Source of the DNA: Nematocida parisii ERTm1
Lineage: Eukaryota; Microsporidia
Direction: 5' to 3'
Assembly (NCBI RefSeq): GCF_000250985.1
Contig: NW_013524650.1
Coordinates: forward strand, 119,093 to 183,092
Length of the DNA stretch: 64,000 bases
This document shows, piece by piece, positions 55,119 to 64,000 of the stretch. Both the position numbers and the translations under genes were made by a program. A model generated the notes under the pieces. The model searched no databases. It was not told the DNA's origin and was given only the letters and a program-made list of their open reading frames with translations. Position 1 is the first letter of the stretch. Every line of letters starts with the position of its first letter.

Positions 55119-55946
55119 ATAAAAATTTAATAATATTCTTTATATTTATACTTTAAAAACCAAGAAATTAAACTATTTTATAAAGTTCTTATTTAATTAA
55201 TTATAGTCTATGTTGTCAACAAATTAAAACCAAGATAAAATTTTATTAAACTAATTATTAATATATACCCCATTGGCAACATATACTGTATTAATAGTGG
55301 TGTATTATGATATATTGTGTAGTAAGTTGTATCCTATGTGTAAAATAAGTTATGATAAGTTATAGTAATAATGATATAGCTGTTTATTCCTTAAAGACTT
55401 AGACATACGAAAACATGTTCTTTATTGAAAACCCAAAACTCTTAAATAGTTTTAATTACAATTACTTATGATAGCAGCATATGCCTAATACTATAACAAA
55501 TTGTTGTATGCTAAGACTAGCATTTGTGTAGCATGACATGAGTTATTGTAATGTTTACATAAACAGGATAACACAAATTAAATCGATTGTACGGTCTACA
55601 AATACATATACAAATTAAATAAAGGTTAAAGTTTAAGAATGCCTTTTCCTAAGAAAACAACTTAAATACTGAATAGCTATATATTAATATCATACTCAAC
55701 CATTGCTATTCTGGATCTTACTATCCAAAACCAACAAAACTAATATTATTTAACTGTTAAATACTTCAGTTATTTTGTATATTCAATTACAATAATTTTG
55801 CTATATTGACAGTTAATTTGTCCATTAAGTTTGTATTTATAATTAAAATTTGAAATACTTTTGCTATCATCTTTATATGTGCTTAGCTAGATCTAGTTAT
55901 ATGATAATACAAAAGCAATAAATAAAAATTATTTTTTAGAGCTTAA
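55119..55946. other. Spacer containing the unoccupied LTR target copy
   Basis: 828 bp between divergent unknown genes. 55377-55750 is the paralogous copy of the segment that carries the solo LTR at 53.4 kb. TTACAC-like half-palindromes occur near 55310-55345. No gene. Confidence 0.7.
55377..55750 (+). repeat. Paralogous segment without the LTR
   Basis: 55377-55443 matches the left arm at 53380-53445, and TAAATAGTTTTAATT continues directly after CTCTT (55439-55443), where the other copy has 340 bp of LTR. The block from about 55678 matches 53857 onward. It represents the pre-insertion state of the sequence. Confidence 0.8.
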
Positions 55947-56798
55947 ATGGAAAATACTATATCTGAGAAAACAGTAAAAAATGAGTCTAGATCAAGAGAA
56001 GCCCCATCCCATACAATTTCATTGAATGAAGAAGATTCAAATGAATTTAATACTACTCTGGATAAAGACAGTATACAAAAAATGCTTAATAGTCAGCAAA
56101 GTTGTATGCATGAATATTTAAACTGCGTTGCCAGTCCACTTAATTATGAATTTAGATTTAATCTATTTTTACAAAAGATGAATGCCAAATTTAAAAGGTC
56201 TATTGATCTTATTCAATTTTTCACTTTATGGTTCTATTGCTGTGTAATGCAAGTTATATTCCTATTCGGTATTGCTGGAAAAGATCTAACCCAAATTCCT
56301 ATAAAAATTGACTTTTTAGACAATACAACTCCACTTATTATATATATATTCGTTGGTTTGCTATTGTATATCTCATGTATTTTAATGAACACTCTATTTA
56401 TAAATAACCTACTGAATGGCCAAGCCTTCCAAGTATCAACGGATTATACTATGCTTACTCTGAAAATTACAATAACAGGAATCGCCGGCATGTTAGTTGG
56501 AATGTTTATAAGAAAATGTGAACTTTCTAATTTCATGTTACTATTTATAATATACATGGCAGTCTGTGTTGTGTTGGTAATTTTCAGGTTAGTATTTAGT
56601 ATTTTTAAGAATAATAACAAACCGAGATTTTTTAGTTTTAAAGGGTCCATTATTAAGAGTATTTTAAATGTATTGTATGTTCTATATACTATAAGCTTAA
56701 TTGCAGTTAGTCTTATAGTTTTGTTTTATGCTGAGAATGGTTTATATTCTCATATTTTATTCATTGGGTACAATCCTTTACTGCAGAATAGAAATTAG
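55947..56798 (+). CDS. Multi-span membrane protein, unknown
   Basis: 283 residues. A polar Ser/Glu/Asn-rich N-terminus (about 1-85), then five or six hydrophobic segments ('FFTLWFYCCVMQVIFLFGIA', 'IIYIFVGLLLYISCILMNTL', 'TITGIAGMLVGMFI', 'FMLLFIIYMAVCVVLVIFRL', 'LYVLYTISLIAVSLIVLFYA'). Not recognised; it lacks a signal peptide. ATG after AATTATTTTTTAGAGCTTAA. Together with the preceding tail-anchored gene and the repeats it forms an accessory island. Confidence 0.72.
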   Translation: MENTISEKTVKNESRSREAPSHTISLNEEDSNEFNTTLDKDSIQKMLNSQQSCMHEYLNCVASPLNYEFRFNLFLQKMNAKFKRSIDLIQFFTLWFYCCVMQVIFLFGIAGKDLTQIPIKIDFLDNTTPLIIYIFVGLLLYISCILMNTLFINNLLNGQAFQVSTDYTMLTLKITITGIAGMLVGMFIRKCELSNFMLLFIIYMAVCVVLVIFRLVFSIFKNNNKPRFFSFKGSIIKSILNVLYVLYTISLIAVSLIVLFYAENGLYSHILFIGYNPLLQNRN

Positions 56799-57637
56799 TA
56801 TAATACCTTATTTCTAAGTATTTAAGCATATTATGTAAGGCATAAATAATATTTTATTTTAATAAATTATGCATAGTTCACATATTATATTGTATTTGGT
56901 TATATAAAGTGCATATAAATAGAATTAATAATAGAATATTTAAGAAAATAAGATTTTTCTTTGAAATTGAATCTTGGAATGTGCATACTGGTAAAATATA
57001 ACAGATGGCTATGTTTAAATAAACTACTTTAAATTATTATGGTGTATAATTAGATATTTTTGAAGACCTTGCGTATTTTATGTATTTATTATTTCTTACC
57101 CATAGTGCCTGTGCACATCAGACTATTTATTTCAGTCTGGTTCATTGGATATTTTCAGCTTAACTATTTAAATTTGGTTTTTATTTAAAAGTACAAAGAA
57201 TGTCTTACTAATAATAGAAAACAGAATGCATTAATATAATGAACTTCTTCTACACTGTCCTATTATACGGATTCTTGATATTTTTGTTTTTTTGTATAAG
57301 TATTATATTTAAAGTATTTATAATTTATACAGTCTATAGAACACTATAAATAAAATGAAGAGTTTATGTATTAATATGCCTCAGAAATAGATCTGTCAGT
57401 GCCTGTGCAGTTTCCAGTGGGTTTTAGTACCTTCCACCGCACGCTCCCAGGGTCTTTTCATCATCGGCAGAATCTATTGATTCTTAAGCGCACATGCTTT
57501 TTGTACTGTTTTTGCTACTTACATTTTTAGTATTTTAGTTAAAGCCTTGCCATTAATTACTGGCATAATAAAGTCTTGGTCGGTATTAAGTTCTTATTTA
57601 TTAGATGGTTTGGGTTTAGCGTTTGATAAGTGCTAAT
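56799..57637. other. Spacer with a candidate RNA gene
   Basis: 839 bp. Mostly AT-rich, with a hairpin CAGACT...AGTCTG at about 57119-57139 and a GC-richer stretch at 57385-57480 that contains the snoRNA-like candidate. No protein-coding frame is seen. Confidence 0.55.
57389..57475 (-). ncRNA. Candidate box C/D snoRNA
   Basis: On the minus strand, an ATGATGA C box (57464-57458) and a CTGA D box (57399-57396) lie about 58 nt apart. They are enclosed by a terminal stem AGATTCTG/CAGATCT with one bulged base. The stretch is GC-richer than its surroundings and non-coding. Possible internal C'/D' boxes are weak, and the rRNA target of the guide upstream of the D box (ACTGCACAGGCA) was not identified. 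Short boxes can occur by chance, so this is tentative. Confidence 0.33.
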
Positions 57638-58084
57638 CTAAACGGTTAGAATGCACTGTCCTCCTGCCTTAACTATCTTCTCTTCTGCCTCTGGAGTAAA
57701 TCTTCTTGCCTTCACAACAATTGGTCTAATAGGGGAGTCACCCTTTCCAATTACTTTGAATATTCCAAACTCAGACAAGTTCACAACTGGTACCTGTGTG
57801 GAGTCGTTTGCAAACTGATCATACTGTCCGCACTTGTCCACTAATCCCCATATGTTACCAACCTCAATGTATGGTGCGTAACTGCTGTTGTATCTTCTGA
57901 AGTAAATGTTCATACCTCTCTTTCCAAAGAAATCTGGGTGATACCTCTGGAACAGCGTTCTGTGGTGGGTAAGACCTCCTGCCTTACCTCTACCTCCTGG
58001 ATGCTTTCTGTGCTTTCCTACTCTACCGTGTCCGTGTGATACGTGACCTCTTAATTTTCTGGAATTCTTTTTATTAGTTGACAT
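57638..58084 (-). CDS. RPL28: 60S ribosomal protein uL15 (Rpl28/L27a)
   Basis: 148 residues. '[20 protein letters not shown]' with PGGRGKAGG is the classic uL15 N-terminus ([26 protein letters not shown]), and '[16 protein letters not shown]' follows. Length is the eukaryotic norm. The ATG at 58082-58084 is preceded by TTTAAATTTTTTGGTGCCCCC, read in two blocks: an AAATTT run and a C run, like alpha-tubulin. Divergent from NIP7 with 95 bp between ATGs. Confidence 0.97.
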   Translation of the reverse strand: [148 protein letters not shown]

Positions 58085-58179
58085 TCCACTGCAGGGGGCA
58101 CCAAAAAATTTAAATTTAAGTTTATTCCCACCCGAAAATGAAAATAAAGAATAAATAAAAGAATTTCATAAAAATTTTA

Positions 58180-58713
58180 ATGCGGCCGCTAAAAGACGAA
58201 GAGTTTGACAAAGTTGAGAAAAAGCTGAAGCAGTACATGGGAAACAATCTTTCCTCCTTTCTTAACCCTCTGCACGAGCTGGTATACCACAAACAGCGAA
58301 TATATTACGTTAGAAAAGACCTTATTAAAAAAGCCAGTATAATTCCAAATGATAATATTCTATGCATTGGCACGTGCATTGGGCGGCTGACTAAATCAGA
58401 GTTCTTCCGTATTAAGATCACTGGGCTGCACATGCTTATGATGTATGCCAGCAGCAAGATCAAGATCAAGCAAACTGCTGAGATGAACGTTCTCTATGGA
58501 AACCACGTGCAGAGAGCACACCTGTGTGGAGTTGCTCCAGACATTCGAAAAAACGCAGGAGTTGTCCTAACTACTTCCTCAAGCATTCCTATTGGATTTG
58601 GAATTATGTCTAAGTCTGGTAATGAAATATTAGCAGGGGATAGAACTGCTGTGGTTGTTGTAAGACACGGTGATGCTGGTGAGTACTTAAGAGGCGAAGA
58701 CGCTCTTATGTAA
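58180..58713 (+). CDS. NIP7: 60S biogenesis factor Nip7
   Basis: 177 residues: alpha/beta N-terminal domain plus C-terminal PUA domain. 'MRPLKDEEFDKVEKKLKQYM', 'RIYYVRKDLIKKA', 'IGTCIGRLTKSEFFRIKITG' and the PUA part 'LYGNHVQRAHLCGVAPDI' match Nip7 along its length (normal about 180). It binds pre-27S rRNA in nucleolar pre-60S particles. ATG after AAAAATTTTA. Confidence 0.95.
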   Translation: MRPLKDEEFDKVEKKLKQYMGNNLSSFLNPLHELVYHKQRIYYVRKDLIKKASIIPNDNILCIGTCIGRLTKSEFFRIKITGLHMLMMYASSKIKIKQTAEMNVLYGNHVQRAHLCGVAPDIRKNAGVVLTTSSSIPIGFGIMSKSGNEILAGDRTAVVVVRHGDAGEYLRGEDALM

Positions 58714-58855
58714 GGCATCTAATAAAACAAAATAATTGATGAATAAATAGTTATAGAGGTAAATAAAAGAATAGTTAGTGATAGTCGCATACTAAAAAGG
58801 AAGTATTAATTGGTGTAAAAGCGTAAATAAAATATATTTTTAAAGAAATTTCTAG

Positions 58856-60907
58856 ATGGGCACAGAGAAGGAGCTGCTTGAATATTCCCCTCTACTATAC
58901 ATTACAGATAGAGAAGGCCTTTTCGGATTACTACAGAAGAACTATTCTGACCAGAAGATAAAAAGACTCTTTCATGAACTGCAGAAATATAACGTACTGT
59001 ACTTTTGTAAAATACTAACCGAAGAAGAGGTAGAAGAAATGTACATTACACCAGATATGAAAAAGGCAATGCACCAAAACAGATTTATAGTGTGTACAAA
59101 GGACTCAGCAGATGAGGCATGCATGGGAAAAAGTAAGGGTGTAGAAATAACTGCCTATTCAGGCTGCAACATGACAGAATCCTTGCACAAGAGCTTAGAC
59201 AAGATAGACTCAGACGATGTATGGAAAAGTATAAACAGAACGAAAGAAGATCTGTTAGGAGATCTTAAGGAAACCGAAGAGTTAAAGTGCAGCAATGATA
59301 TGTATGTTAGGAGGTGTTTTGATAGCTATTACATGAGGAATAGAACGTATTTATATGCAGAGGATTTAAAGGAAACAGATGATTTTGATAGGATATTCTT
59401 ATCTGCGTATTATAAGTATGTGAATGGAGAGTATTTGTGTGCATTTAATCGGGTAGAAGAGCTGCTTAGAAGAAGTACATCTGGCGACTCGGTGCATTTT
59501 GGATGTAGACTTCATCTTCTATCTATTGGTGCAAGCGCTGCCCACAGATCAGGAAGCTATTACGATGCTGTATGGATGTGCAAGGCCGGGATTCTTTTAT
59601 CAGAGAGTGTTGAGTTTACTGCTGGCGGTGAGTTCTTTAAATCTATGCTAGAAACAATAGAGGCTGCTAAAGAAGAGATAGTTTCAGAAAACGAGGCAAA
59701 GCACACTCTAATATCCTCTTATGTAAATGGACTGCTGAACATTCCTATAACACTTGAGGATAAGTTTAGCAGATGCCTTCAGTACAAAAATGAAATAACC
59801 CTGCTTCGAGATGTAAAAATATACGATACACGAGAGATAGCATGTAGTGAAATAGGTAACCGGTCAATTTTAGAGTATATTAACAAAATAAAGGGAATTG
59901 GGGAGAAATGCCAAGATATTTCACCTATTGTAGTGTACTCTATTGATGGATGCATTGCGTTTGGGCTGATATACTACAATGAAAAGGCTAAAATGTCTGT
60001 TATAAAATCTAAAATATATGTAAAGACTCTTTTGGCTCGTCTTGCAAATGTACAAAAACAGAACAGAGACGTGCTTAAAAGAGTATGCACTACGCCAGAG
60101 CAGAAGCAGGAATGGTGGAGAATACGAATTTCACTAGACAATGAAATAAAGAAAGAACTAACAGAAGTTGACAGGTACATCCAAAAGTATGCAATAAAGG
60201 GCCATGTAATTAAGAATCGGGTGGCTTTAGTAATTGAAGACATACTTGGCAGTGTTCCATTTGAAATGTGTAACTCGTTTGTTGATCGAGGTGTGTTCCG
60301 GTGCTCATCACTTTGCCATATCCTTTCATCCTCAAATAAAACAGAAAGTAAAGCTTTAGAGGACCACGACTTCTTCTACGTTCTAAACCCGGAAAAGAAC
60401 CTCATTCAAACAGAAGAACGTATTGTTAAATACATTAACGAGTATGTACCACATGCAGCAGGAATTAAAAATAGAATACCTCTTCCAATGGAAACAGAAC
60501 AAGCAATTCTTTCCCACCGAATATTTATGTACTTTGGCCATGGTGGAGGCGAAAAGTTCTTTACCCCAAGGAAGCTCAGACGAATTATAAAAAATGTAAA
60601 AGACACTGAGCTAAGAACAAAAAGTATTTTTCTGTTTGGGTGCTCAAGCGCAAGGATTTCTGCATTCCCAATGCACAATACCCACAGTACGTGCATATCG
60701 TATATGCATATACCAGTGGTTAAAAACGTTGTGGGTGCTCTTTGGGATATCACTGACAAAGACTTGGACATAACTAGCATAGGAATTATGGAAGCTATTA
60801 AAAATCAAAATGAACCACTTTCTGTTGCTTTGAACCGCCTTAAACGAGAATGTAAGTTAAAGTATCTTAATGGTGCAGCTATTGTATTATACGGCATGGA
60901 TGAGTAA
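58856..60907 (+). CDS. ESP1: Separase
   Basis: 683 residues. The C-terminal peptidase C50 domain has the catalytic dyad: His in 'RIFMYFGHGGGEKFFTPRKL' and Cys in 'SIFLFGCSSARISAF'. 'VVGALWDITDKDLDITSIGI' matches the separase W-D-V-T-D-x-D-I-D element. The N-terminal helical (TPR/ARM-like) part is heavily reduced compared with the roughly 1600-2200-residue proteins of other eukaryotes. Separase cleaves the cohesin kleisin at anaphase. ATG after AAAGAAATTTCTAG. Confidence 0.94.
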   Translation: MGTEKELLEYSPLLYITDREGLFGLLQKNYSDQKIKRLFHELQKYNVLYFCKILTEEEVEEMYITPDMKKAMHQNRFIVCTKDSADEACMGKSKGVEITAYSGCNMTESLHKSLDKIDSDDVWKSINRTKEDLLGDLKETEELKCSNDMYVRRCFDSYYMRNRTYLYAEDLKETDDFDRIFLSAYYKYVNGEYLCAFNRVEELLRRSTSGDSVHFGCRLHLLSIGASAAHRSGSYYDAVWMCKAGILLSESVEFTAGGEFFKSMLETIEAAKEEIVSENEAKHTLISSYVNGLLNIPITLEDKFSRCLQYKNEITLLRDVKIYDTREIACSEIGNRSILEYINKIKGIGEKCQDISPIVVYSIDGCIAFGLIYYNEKAKMSVIKSKIYVKTLLARLANVQKQNRDVLKRVCTTPEQKQEWWRIRISLDNEIKKELTEVDRYIQKYAIKGHVIKNRVALVIEDILGSVPFEMCNSFVDRGVFRCSSLCHILSSSNKTESKALEDHDFFYVLNPEKNLIQTEERIVKYINEYVPHAAGIKNRIPLPMETEQAILSHRIFMYFGHGGGEKFFTPRKLRRIIKNVKDTELRTKSIFLFGCSSARISAFPMHNTHSTCISYMHIPVVKNVVGALWDITDKDLDITSIGIMEAIKNQNEPLSVALNRLKRECKLKYLNGAAIVLYGMDE

Positions 60908-61447
60908 AATGTCTAAGTTTTACATGAGTGCTTGTTTATAGGCAGCACACTCTTTGGTCTAGGTGTTTATGTGTTTGTTGCAGCAGCCTTTTCTATCATA
61001 TATAAATAAACTCAAATTCTGATATAATATACAGCTAATTCATATCAGGTATGCCATACTATTGCCTTCACTAATATTACAGTTACTGCAGTATATTTAA
61101 CCTATAATACAGATATAATTCATACTTCCATAGCAAATATTGCTTTCTAGCGTGCACTGACATTCTATATAATATTAGCTGTTTTTATTCTTAAGAATAT
61201 CTGCTGGATAGTACTTATGTTTTATATTAAGCGCTTTTCTAATAATTATTGAATATTTAAATGTATAAAAATATTATATACATAAATACTTAGAATTCAG
61301 ACACAAAATCCGAAAATATTCAAGACAAATAAAAATAATCCAAAAAGAATAAAAAGCAGCGATGACAAAGAGGCATTTAAATCATTTCTTAATAAGTTTT
61401 TGTTAATTTTGGTAGTCTTTTATAAGTTTTAATTAAGCTTTTATTGT
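60908..61447. other. AT-rich spacer between convergent genes
   Basis: 540 bp. No gene or convincing repeat. A GC-richer CA/TG stretch at about 60938-60990 immediately follows the separase stop and is probably its 3' untranslated region. Confidence 0.55.
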
Positions 61448-63589
61448 TTATTTGGGCGCAGTATCAAATTCTAATATCTCATTATAACCATCCACGGGTA
61501 GAAAGAGCCTAATATCGTTTATTATGGAATCTCTATAATCATTGGATATGTTTTCTAGAACTTTCAATAATCCAAGTAGGTCATTTGGGAGTTTTAGTGC
61601 AACTCGCACATCATTTGATTTTTTGATTTCTTTTGTATCCTTGATTTTATTTACTATACTTGTAACTTGGTTTGCCAATCCGTTTTTAGTTAGACATTGC
61701 AACAAATGTATTTTTTCCTGTTTAGACATGTTTTCTTCTATTAGCTCACCTATGTAATGTGAATTATTATATATATTTTTCATCTGTCTATACGCTATTA
61801 TAAATTTAATAAGTGCAGAGTCTGCACGCTTAACTGACAGATATACAAGTATATCTGAAATAGGTTTTAGCTTCTTTATGGATTTATCTAGCATTTCATC
61901 GGTCTTCAATGACTCCCGATCTAGAATAGAAGTTATATCAGGTCTTTCGTCAATATATGTCTCAAGAATAAAACCTGCAATATAATGTACCAAATATTCT
62001 CGTTCATTATTGATAGAAACAGAGATTTTCCTATATGCATTTGCTAGCAAATTCTTAATTAGCATCATTATAGGGTCAGTTCTCTTCAGATTCATTCTAA
62101 ATGCTCTTGCTATTAGTAGAAAAGCTAAATCATATTGGTTTGCTATTCCCGCATATGGAACACAGTGCTTAATGCCAATAAGCTTATTTTTAGAGAACGT
62201 TTCAAATTGTTCCTTACTTAACTCAAATATGTATTTGGCAATACCATTCTCATCTTCATTATTATATTTTTTATGCGCGGATAAGTATTTCATATAGTCA
62301 TTAAGCGCAATTCGCATAAAGGAATCGTTCTCTCTGTTAGAAAGATCTGCGCTAAGCATATAAGCCAATTGAATGGGCCCTTTTTTAGCAAGATTGCAAC
62401 TATTAGGGTTATATAAGAAGTTGTTTACTTCTAATATATTTTTTATGTCTCTAATCATAAGGCGCTTCTTCTTTTTAATGTCCGATTCAGAATTACTAGT
62501 AATCATAAAGAGCTTTTTGAATATCTCCTCTGCTTTAGACTGTATATCTGTTTTATCGCTAGTTTGTTCCTTTTTTGGCATATACAACCTCAATATATCA
62601 TGCACTGCATTAACAAACAGTTTTGGTTCTGTTCTTTTTATTTTATTTAAATAATGGTATATGTAGGTCCGTATAAGGAATCCTGGGGTGTATATAAAAT
62701 TTCCAGTGGCATACTCTTCATAGTTGGTTGGGTCTTTAAATCCAGCACCTTCTAATACAGGGCTGTTGCAGTACTCAAATAAAAAGTTAATTAATTCGCG
62801 TGTACTTTGATTCTTCTTGTTATTATTCCATGGTATGTCATTAATTTGAAAAATAGTATTTTCTTCGTCTTCATTATACTTGTATAAAGTAATTTTTGGT
62901 TCATCATTAATGCATTCATGCTTAAGAGGCAACTTAAGACCTTCTGATAGAAGAAATAATGCAGCCATTAGCTTATAGTCTCCTTCAATGTAATTATTTC
63001 TGCGTTTTTCATTGATAGAATTCACTGCAAACAAATGTGCCAAATCATCTTTTTTCGAGTTATATGACATCATACCATTAGAATCATATAGCCAAAGAAG
63101 AACCGCATGATGTTCTTTAATATACTCCAGCACGCTCCCTTCATATGGTAGAATAGGGTTCAGCATATCTTCCCCAGTATTGTATTTTGTACTGCCACTA
63201 TTAAGTTGGTTATGCATCGTTACCATGCCACTTCGGTGCCCCATCATTATGTTTGTATTCAAACATCTTAATATCATCATATGCCCACTTTTAGTATGCA
63301 CATATGACATCATTAGATTCAAATTTCCATCTGGATGAATTTCCACATCACCTATTTCTGGACTACTTATTGTATAATCTTCTACAACAGATAACATACT
63401 GGATACCATCTCTGAAGTTGAAGAGTATATCTCCCTCAGAAAAAGCACTACCACTGCTAAAACTATAATATTGCTGTTTTTTAGTGTTTGTAATCTTCTT
63501 TTAACTGTGCATTCTTTTGCTTTTATTGTTGTTAATACTTCTTTTATATTTTGTGCTATTCTTGTAGTTGAATTCTTTGAATTATTCAT
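61448..63589 (-). CDS. Large protein with N-terminal membrane anchor, unknown family
   Basis: 713 residues. A basic N-terminus precedes one hydrophobic segment (about 39-55, SNIIVLAVVVLFLREIYSS); the rest is a mainly helical soluble domain, so it is likely a type II or signal-anchored protein with the bulk lumenal or secreted. Recognisable only as having the look of Nematocida-type large paralogous families (segments 'LPYEGSVLEYIKEHHAVLLW' and 'FIYTPGFLIRTYIYHYLN'); this comparison is from memory and unverified. No catalytic motif. ATG at 63587-63589 after AAAATTTCCTA. The gene lies beside dispersed repeats at the right end. Confidence 0.75.
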   Translation of the reverse strand: MNNSKNSTTRIAQNIKEVLTTIKAKECTVKRRLQTLKNSNIIVLAVVVLFLREIYSSTSEMVSSMLSVVEDYTISSPEIGDVEIHPDGNLNLMMSYVHTKSGHMMILRCLNTNIMMGHRSGMVTMHNQLNSGSTKYNTGEDMLNPILPYEGSVLEYIKEHHAVLLWLYDSNGMMSYNSKKDDLAHLFAVNSINEKRRNNYIEGDYKLMAALFLLSEGLKLPLKHECINDEPKITLYKYNEDEENTIFQINDIPWNNNKKNQSTRELINFLFEYCNSPVLEGAGFKDPTNYEEYATGNFIYTPGFLIRTYIYHYLNKIKRTEPKLFVNAVHDILRLYMPKKEQTSDKTDIQSKAEEIFKKLFMITSNSESDIKKKKRLMIRDIKNILEVNNFLYNPNSCNLAKKGPIQLAYMLSADLSNRENDSFMRIALNDYMKYLSAHKKYNNEDENGIAKYIFELSKEQFETFSKNKLIGIKHCVPYAGIANQYDLAFLLIARAFRMNLKRTDPIMMLIKNLLANAYRKISVSINNEREYLVHYIAGFILETYIDERPDITSILDRESLKTDEMLDKSIKKLKPISDILVYLSVKRADSALIKFIIAYRQMKNIYNNSHYIGELIEENMSKQEKIHLLQCLTKNGLANQVTSIVNKIKDTKEIKKSNDVRVALKLPNDLLGLLKVLENISNDYRDSIINDIRLFLPVDGYNEILEFDTAPK

Positions 63590-64000
63590 TAGGAAATTTT
63601 AGCATTAATTAATTCTCAATTTCTATTTATAGACCACATGATTAAATTGATTTCTTTTGACATGTGATGTCAAAAAACTATTTCAATTTAATTGTCACAC
63701 CGTTATATTTTAATATATTGTAAAGAACAAATAATTTTACACTTAATGACTTAAGCTGTTTATTCTATGCTAGAATAAATGAACTTATTCAAATTTTTCG
63801 GGTTTTTCGGGTTATATATAGCTTTAATTTTCCATATATAACAGCTTTATACGGCTTAGTATAAGTTGGGCGCGAGAGTCCCGCATTAAGCATGGCTTAT
63901 CATATGACAGAAACCAACATTTTTAATTTTAGCTTAATACTAGAATAGTCCAAGCTAATTACTATTTGACTTCTTGTTTATAGAGAGTATCTAAATATTT
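63590..64000. other. Right-end spacer with dispersed repeat
   Basis: 411 bp to the window edge. No gene is seen. It contains the repeat at 63796-63926, with two adjacent TTTTTCGGGTT elements at its left border. Confidence 0.6.
63796..63926 (+). repeat. Dispersed repeat, partner of 2410-2525
   Basis: Block order and spacing match 2410-2525 in the same orientation: CGGGTTATATATAG, ATATAACAGCT, a GC-rich GGGCGCGAGAGTCCCGC core and GACAGAAACCAACA. Sequence has diverged in the core. Both copies sit next to accessory genes. Confidence 0.6.

Overview
This window looks like a chromosome segment of a microsporidian, most probably a Nematocida-like species. The evidence is AT-rich DNA, very short eukaryotic intergenic spacers, no visible introns, reduced core eukaryotic proteins (Ykt6, Sss1, ABCE1/Rli1, Nop56, Nog2, Nip7, Rlp24, Dbp5, Dhh1, separase, haspin) and large lineage-specific membrane proteins. 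The genus is an inference from overall character; no sequence search was possible.

Region by region. 1-3.9 kb is an accessory region with three tandem members of a small single-span membrane-protein family (one cut by the window edge, one intact, one broken), a decayed gag-like fragment and dispersed repeats. 3.9-13.0 kb holds Arp4-like, a multi-span protein, alpha-tubulin, ribosomal eL31, Trm10, an overlapping RNase P subunit (Rpr2/Rpp21-like), an EF-hand light chain and Cyc8/Ssn6. 13.4-14.7 kb is an intact gag-protease-derived gene whose catalytic Asp is replaced by Ser. 14.7-24.3 kb: Dbp5, Rpc34, an RluA-type pseudouridine synthase, a RING-like protein, eIF3i, Rlp24 and an Nha1-type antiporter. 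24.4-30 kb: secretory-pathway genes (Sss1, p24, Ykt6), an Nse3/MAGE-like protein and unknown membrane proteins. 30.5-35.1 kb: Nop56, Nog2, Dhh1. 35.1-36.0 kb is a repeat-rich spacer. 36-52.7 kb: PDI-like, Rgp1-like, a Sel1-repeat protein, Rpc19/Rpb11-like, NASP-type chaperone, Rli1, Msh6 (split by a frameshift), haspin (split by two frameshifts), Lunapark-like and FYR-domain proteins. 52.7-57.6 kb is a second accessory region: a solo LTR with target-site duplications, a paralogous copy of the unoccupied insertion site, and two unrecognised membrane proteins. 57.6-60.9 kb: uL15, Nip7 and separase. 61.4-63.6 kb is a large unrecognised protein, followed by a repeat that resembles one near the left end.

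Ribosome biogenesis and translation are strongly represented (eL31, uL15, Rlp24, Nog2, Nip7, Nop56, Rli1, eIF3i). Next come chromosome segregation and repair (separase, haspin, Msh6, Nse3-like), RNA polymerase III and tRNA maturation (Rpc34, Rpc19-like, Trm10, Rpp21-like, Pus) and ER/Golgi traffic. Almost every gene has an AAATTT-like or A-then-T run within about 25 bases of its ATG. Divergent pairs can share as little as 14 bp. A TAACCCGA element recurs about twenty times. Where a possible start codon was TTG or GTG upstream of a well-placed ATG, the ATG was chosen.
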